Shown: positions 62,390-64,000 of the stretch, piece by piece
Layout: every line of letters begins with the position of its first letter
Numbering within the stretch: the first letter of the stretch is position 1
Assembly: GCA_041653935.1 (NCBI GenBank)
Contig: JBAZEO010000002.1
Span: 496,001-560,000, forward strand
From: JAYEHL01 sp041653935
GTDB taxonomy: Bacteria; Chloroflexota; Dehalococcoidia; E44-bin15
Reading direction: 5' to 3'
DNA: 64,000 bases
Program-made: the position numbers and the translations under genes
Notes under the pieces: generated by a model
What the model was told of the DNA's origin: nothing
The model's database searches: none
Seen by the model: the letters and a program-made list of their open reading frames with translations, nothing else

Positions 62390-62500
62390 AATGACAAATC
62401 ACATCTATGTAATGCTAGTTACGAATAACAAGTGCTAAGTACGGATGGAACAGTAGCGCACTTAGAGCTATGGTGTGTTCATCCCGAAGGATTTGTATAA

Positions 62501-63091
62501 TTGATTACTAGACTACGCAAGTCACCTTATATTACTGATCAGTTCAGATTTTTATTTCCAGCCATCATACTTCTCTGCGGGATTATGGTAGTGGTAGGAG
62601 TGTTTCTGCCGTGGTTCCATGTGTCAATGTCTGTGTGGATTCTTACACTGCCATACTCATCATCGGGATGGGAAATGGCAACGCACAACAGCTTGTTTAT
62701 GCAAGTATTTGCCTATTTTTCAAACCTAACATTCCCTCATGCCTACTATATGCTCAGTGCTGGCACGCTGCTCATCGTCTGCACGCTATGCGCTTTTACG
62801 ATTACCATGGTCAAAAAAGAATGGCTAAATGTTACGGTTAAAGTTCAGGGCATTGCAGCGGTCATGGCGGCTTTATACTCATTTGGTATTGCGGTATGGT
62901 TTCTGGCTCTTGGCAGCGATATGAATAATTATTTTAACGATTCAGTTATAGGTGTCGATTCTTATGGCTTGGGTTATGGGTTCTATGTCTCCACTGCGTT
63001 TTCTGTTTTGGCGCTAATCGCCGGGATTATAATGACTAAGAGAGTTTTTTATCAGACAAAACATTATAATAAAGAGGGTTTGTTGAAATGA
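62501..63091 (+). CDS. hypothetical four-helix membrane protein
   Basis: This 196-residue protein has four hydrophobic segments (about 17-40, 80-105, 115-137 and 165-185). Start is TTG 62501 with AAGGA upstream. No family recognised. It overlaps the FHA-ABC gene (ATGA), so both are translated together, and it may be a membrane partner of that protein. Confidence 0.7.
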   Translation: MITRLRKSPYITDQFRFLFPAIILLCGIMVVVGVFLPWFHVSMSVWILTLPYSSSGWEMATHNSLFMQVFAYFSNLTFPHAYYMLSAGTLLIVCTLCAFTITMVKKEWLNVTVKVQGIAAVMAALYSFGIAVWFLALGSDMNNYFNDSVIGVDSYGLGYGFYVSTAFSVLALIAGIIMTKRVFYQTKHYNKEGLLK

Positions 63092-64000
63092 AAGCAATGG
63101 ATGGACAAGATATCCTAAAAATACGTGACGGTGACAAGGAATATGACTATGTCCTTGATAAAGATAATGTCACTATCGGTCGCGGAGATGACAGCACTCT
63201 TGTTCTAGCTCAAGAGACTGTTTCTAGACATCATGCCAAAATCGAGAGAATTAAATCAGTGATATATATCACTGATTTAGATAGCCGCAATGGAACAAAG
63301 GTCAACGGTACCAGCATCAAGCCCAACGAACCTCATCAACTGGCGAATCGTGATACTATAACTATTGGAAAATTCACCCTGCAACTATTCTTATCCCTTC
63401 GACCGAGTAAAGGTGAGGAACCATCGATCAAGCAACCTGCAGATGAAACACAGCATATCCCTCTTCTTACTGAACGCCCTACTGTAACCATTGGCCGCGG
63501 TCCAGATAATGATATTAAACTGGACCATCCCTCTGTTTCACGAAAACATGCACGTATAATTCGGCAGGGAACTACAGAAGAATACATTATCGAGGACCTT
63601 GGATCAACAAATGGCACATGCGTAAATGGTCAACGCATTGTTAAGCCAGCCGTATTGCATCGCGACGATATCGTCAATATAGGTCCATATAAACTTACAT
63701 ATAGAACAGGGAAACTCGAGTCTGTTGATGAATCGCACTACCTGGGATTGGATGCCATCAGCCTGCAGAAAATGGTGGGCAAAGGCAAAAACCTACTTCA
63801 GGATATCTCGCTATCTATAAAACCAGGTCAATTCGTCGCTATAGTCGGTATGGCAGGTTCTGGTAAGAGCACGCTGCTGGATGTTTTAAATGGGTTCCGT
63901 CCTGCGACCTCGGGCAGGGTTCTGGTTAACGGAAACGACCTCTATGCCAACTATGATGTCTATCGGAGTCAGCTGGGTTATGTCCCTCAGCAAAACATAG
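63088..64000 (+). CDS. double FHA domain ABC transporter ATPase, 3' end cut by window
   Basis: The frame is open from ATG 63088 to the end, giving 304 residues. Two FHA domains come first: VTIGRGDDSTLVL..ETVSRHHAKIE with SRNGTKVNG, and VTIGRGPDNDIKLDHPSVSRKHARI with STNGTCVNG. An ABC ATPase follows with Walker A GMAGSGKSTLLDVLNG (near 255) and the Q-loop YVPQQN. This order is known from ABCG-like FHA transporters. FHA domains bind phosphothreonine, which fits the PP2C gene upstream. Confidence 0.92.
   Translation, partial: MKAMDGQDILKIRDGDKEYDYVLDKDNVTIGRGDDSTLVLAQETVSRHHAKIERIKSVIYITDLDSRNGTKVNGTSIKPNEPHQLANRDTITIGKFTLQLFLSLRPSKGEEPSIKQPADETQHIPLLTERPTVTIGRGPDNDIKLDHPSVSRKHARIIRQGTTEEYIIEDLGSTNGTCVNGQRIVKPAVLHRDDIVNIGPYKLTYRTGKLESVDESHYLGLDAISLQKMVGKGKNLLQDISLSIKPGQFVAIVGMAGSGKSTLLDVLNGFRPATSGRVLVNGNDLYANYDVYRSQLGYVPQQNI

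Overview
The window reads as a chromosomal segment of an uncultured anaerobic member of the Chloroflexota, most likely class Dehalococcoidia. This placement is an inference. It rests on a 16S rRNA gene with no 23S or 5S beside it, on pyruvate phosphate dikinase and NuoEF-type diaphorase genes upstream of dgt-dnaG-rpoD, on a tuf-rpmG-secE-nusG-rplKAJL cluster not followed by rpoBC, and on ferredoxin, dikinase and cobalt/magnesium chelatase genes. Base composition is moderate (about half G+C by eye) and all protein genes use the standard code.

Layout. 1-17 kb: the end of ffh faces a long minus-strand block. Read in its own direction the block holds cmk, plsC and ispH, then ppdK, then a three-gene NADH/ferredoxin diaphorase, dgt, dnaG, rpoD and a small membrane protein. 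A large three-domain lamin-tail surface protein lies at its head. 17-26 kb: small conserved genes, rsmD-coaD, an isolated 16S gene with a 30-bp processing stem, tRNA-Ile, an anion permease and zinc-ribbon proteins. 26-32 kb: lemA-htpX, then a frameshift-expressed chlI/chlD chelatase gene between two imperfect direct repeats, then a carotenoid-desaturase-like oxidoreductase. 32-44 kb: housekeeping genes (rpsO-pnp-dapB-dapA, purA, three tRNAs, tuf, rpmG, secE, nusG, rplKAJL with an L10 leader, radC). 44-49 kb: a methyltransferase, then an apparent operon of PPi-type phosphofructokinase, class II aldolase, a deaminase and an orphan substrate-binding lipoprotein. 49-64 kb: a more accessory-looking region with rsgA between duplicated rlmN 3' ends, a lipoprotein with nine Lin-12/Notch-type repeats, a CHASE2 adenylate/guanylate cyclase behind two FecR lipoproteins, two membrane proteins sharing an N-terminal zinc module (one a PrsW-type protease), an interrupted tRNA-Gly, a PP2C phosphatase and a double-FHA ABC ATPase cut off by the window end.

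How the genes fit together. PPDK and a PPi-type phosphofructokinase suggest a pyrophosphate-linked, reversible glycolysis. The diaphorase and ferredoxin fit anaerobic electron transfer. The 52.7-64 kb stretch looks like a surface-sensing and signalling neighbourhood: cysteine-rich lipoproteins, a cyclase, a phosphatase and phosphopeptide-binding FHA domains. The strongest candidates for something unusual are the A10 slippage site in chlD, a 15-bp (CGACG)3 insertion in switch I of EF-Tu, the Notch-type repeat lipoprotein with a matching repeat on one FecR protein, and the missing tRNA-Gly(TCC) of the tRNA-tuf cluster together with an interrupted copy of that tRNA 22 kb away.

No stretch longer than 300 bases lacks a gene. 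The longest gaps (about 200-265 bases, for example 20895-21120 and 22596-22858) hold promoters, processing stems or nothing recognisable.
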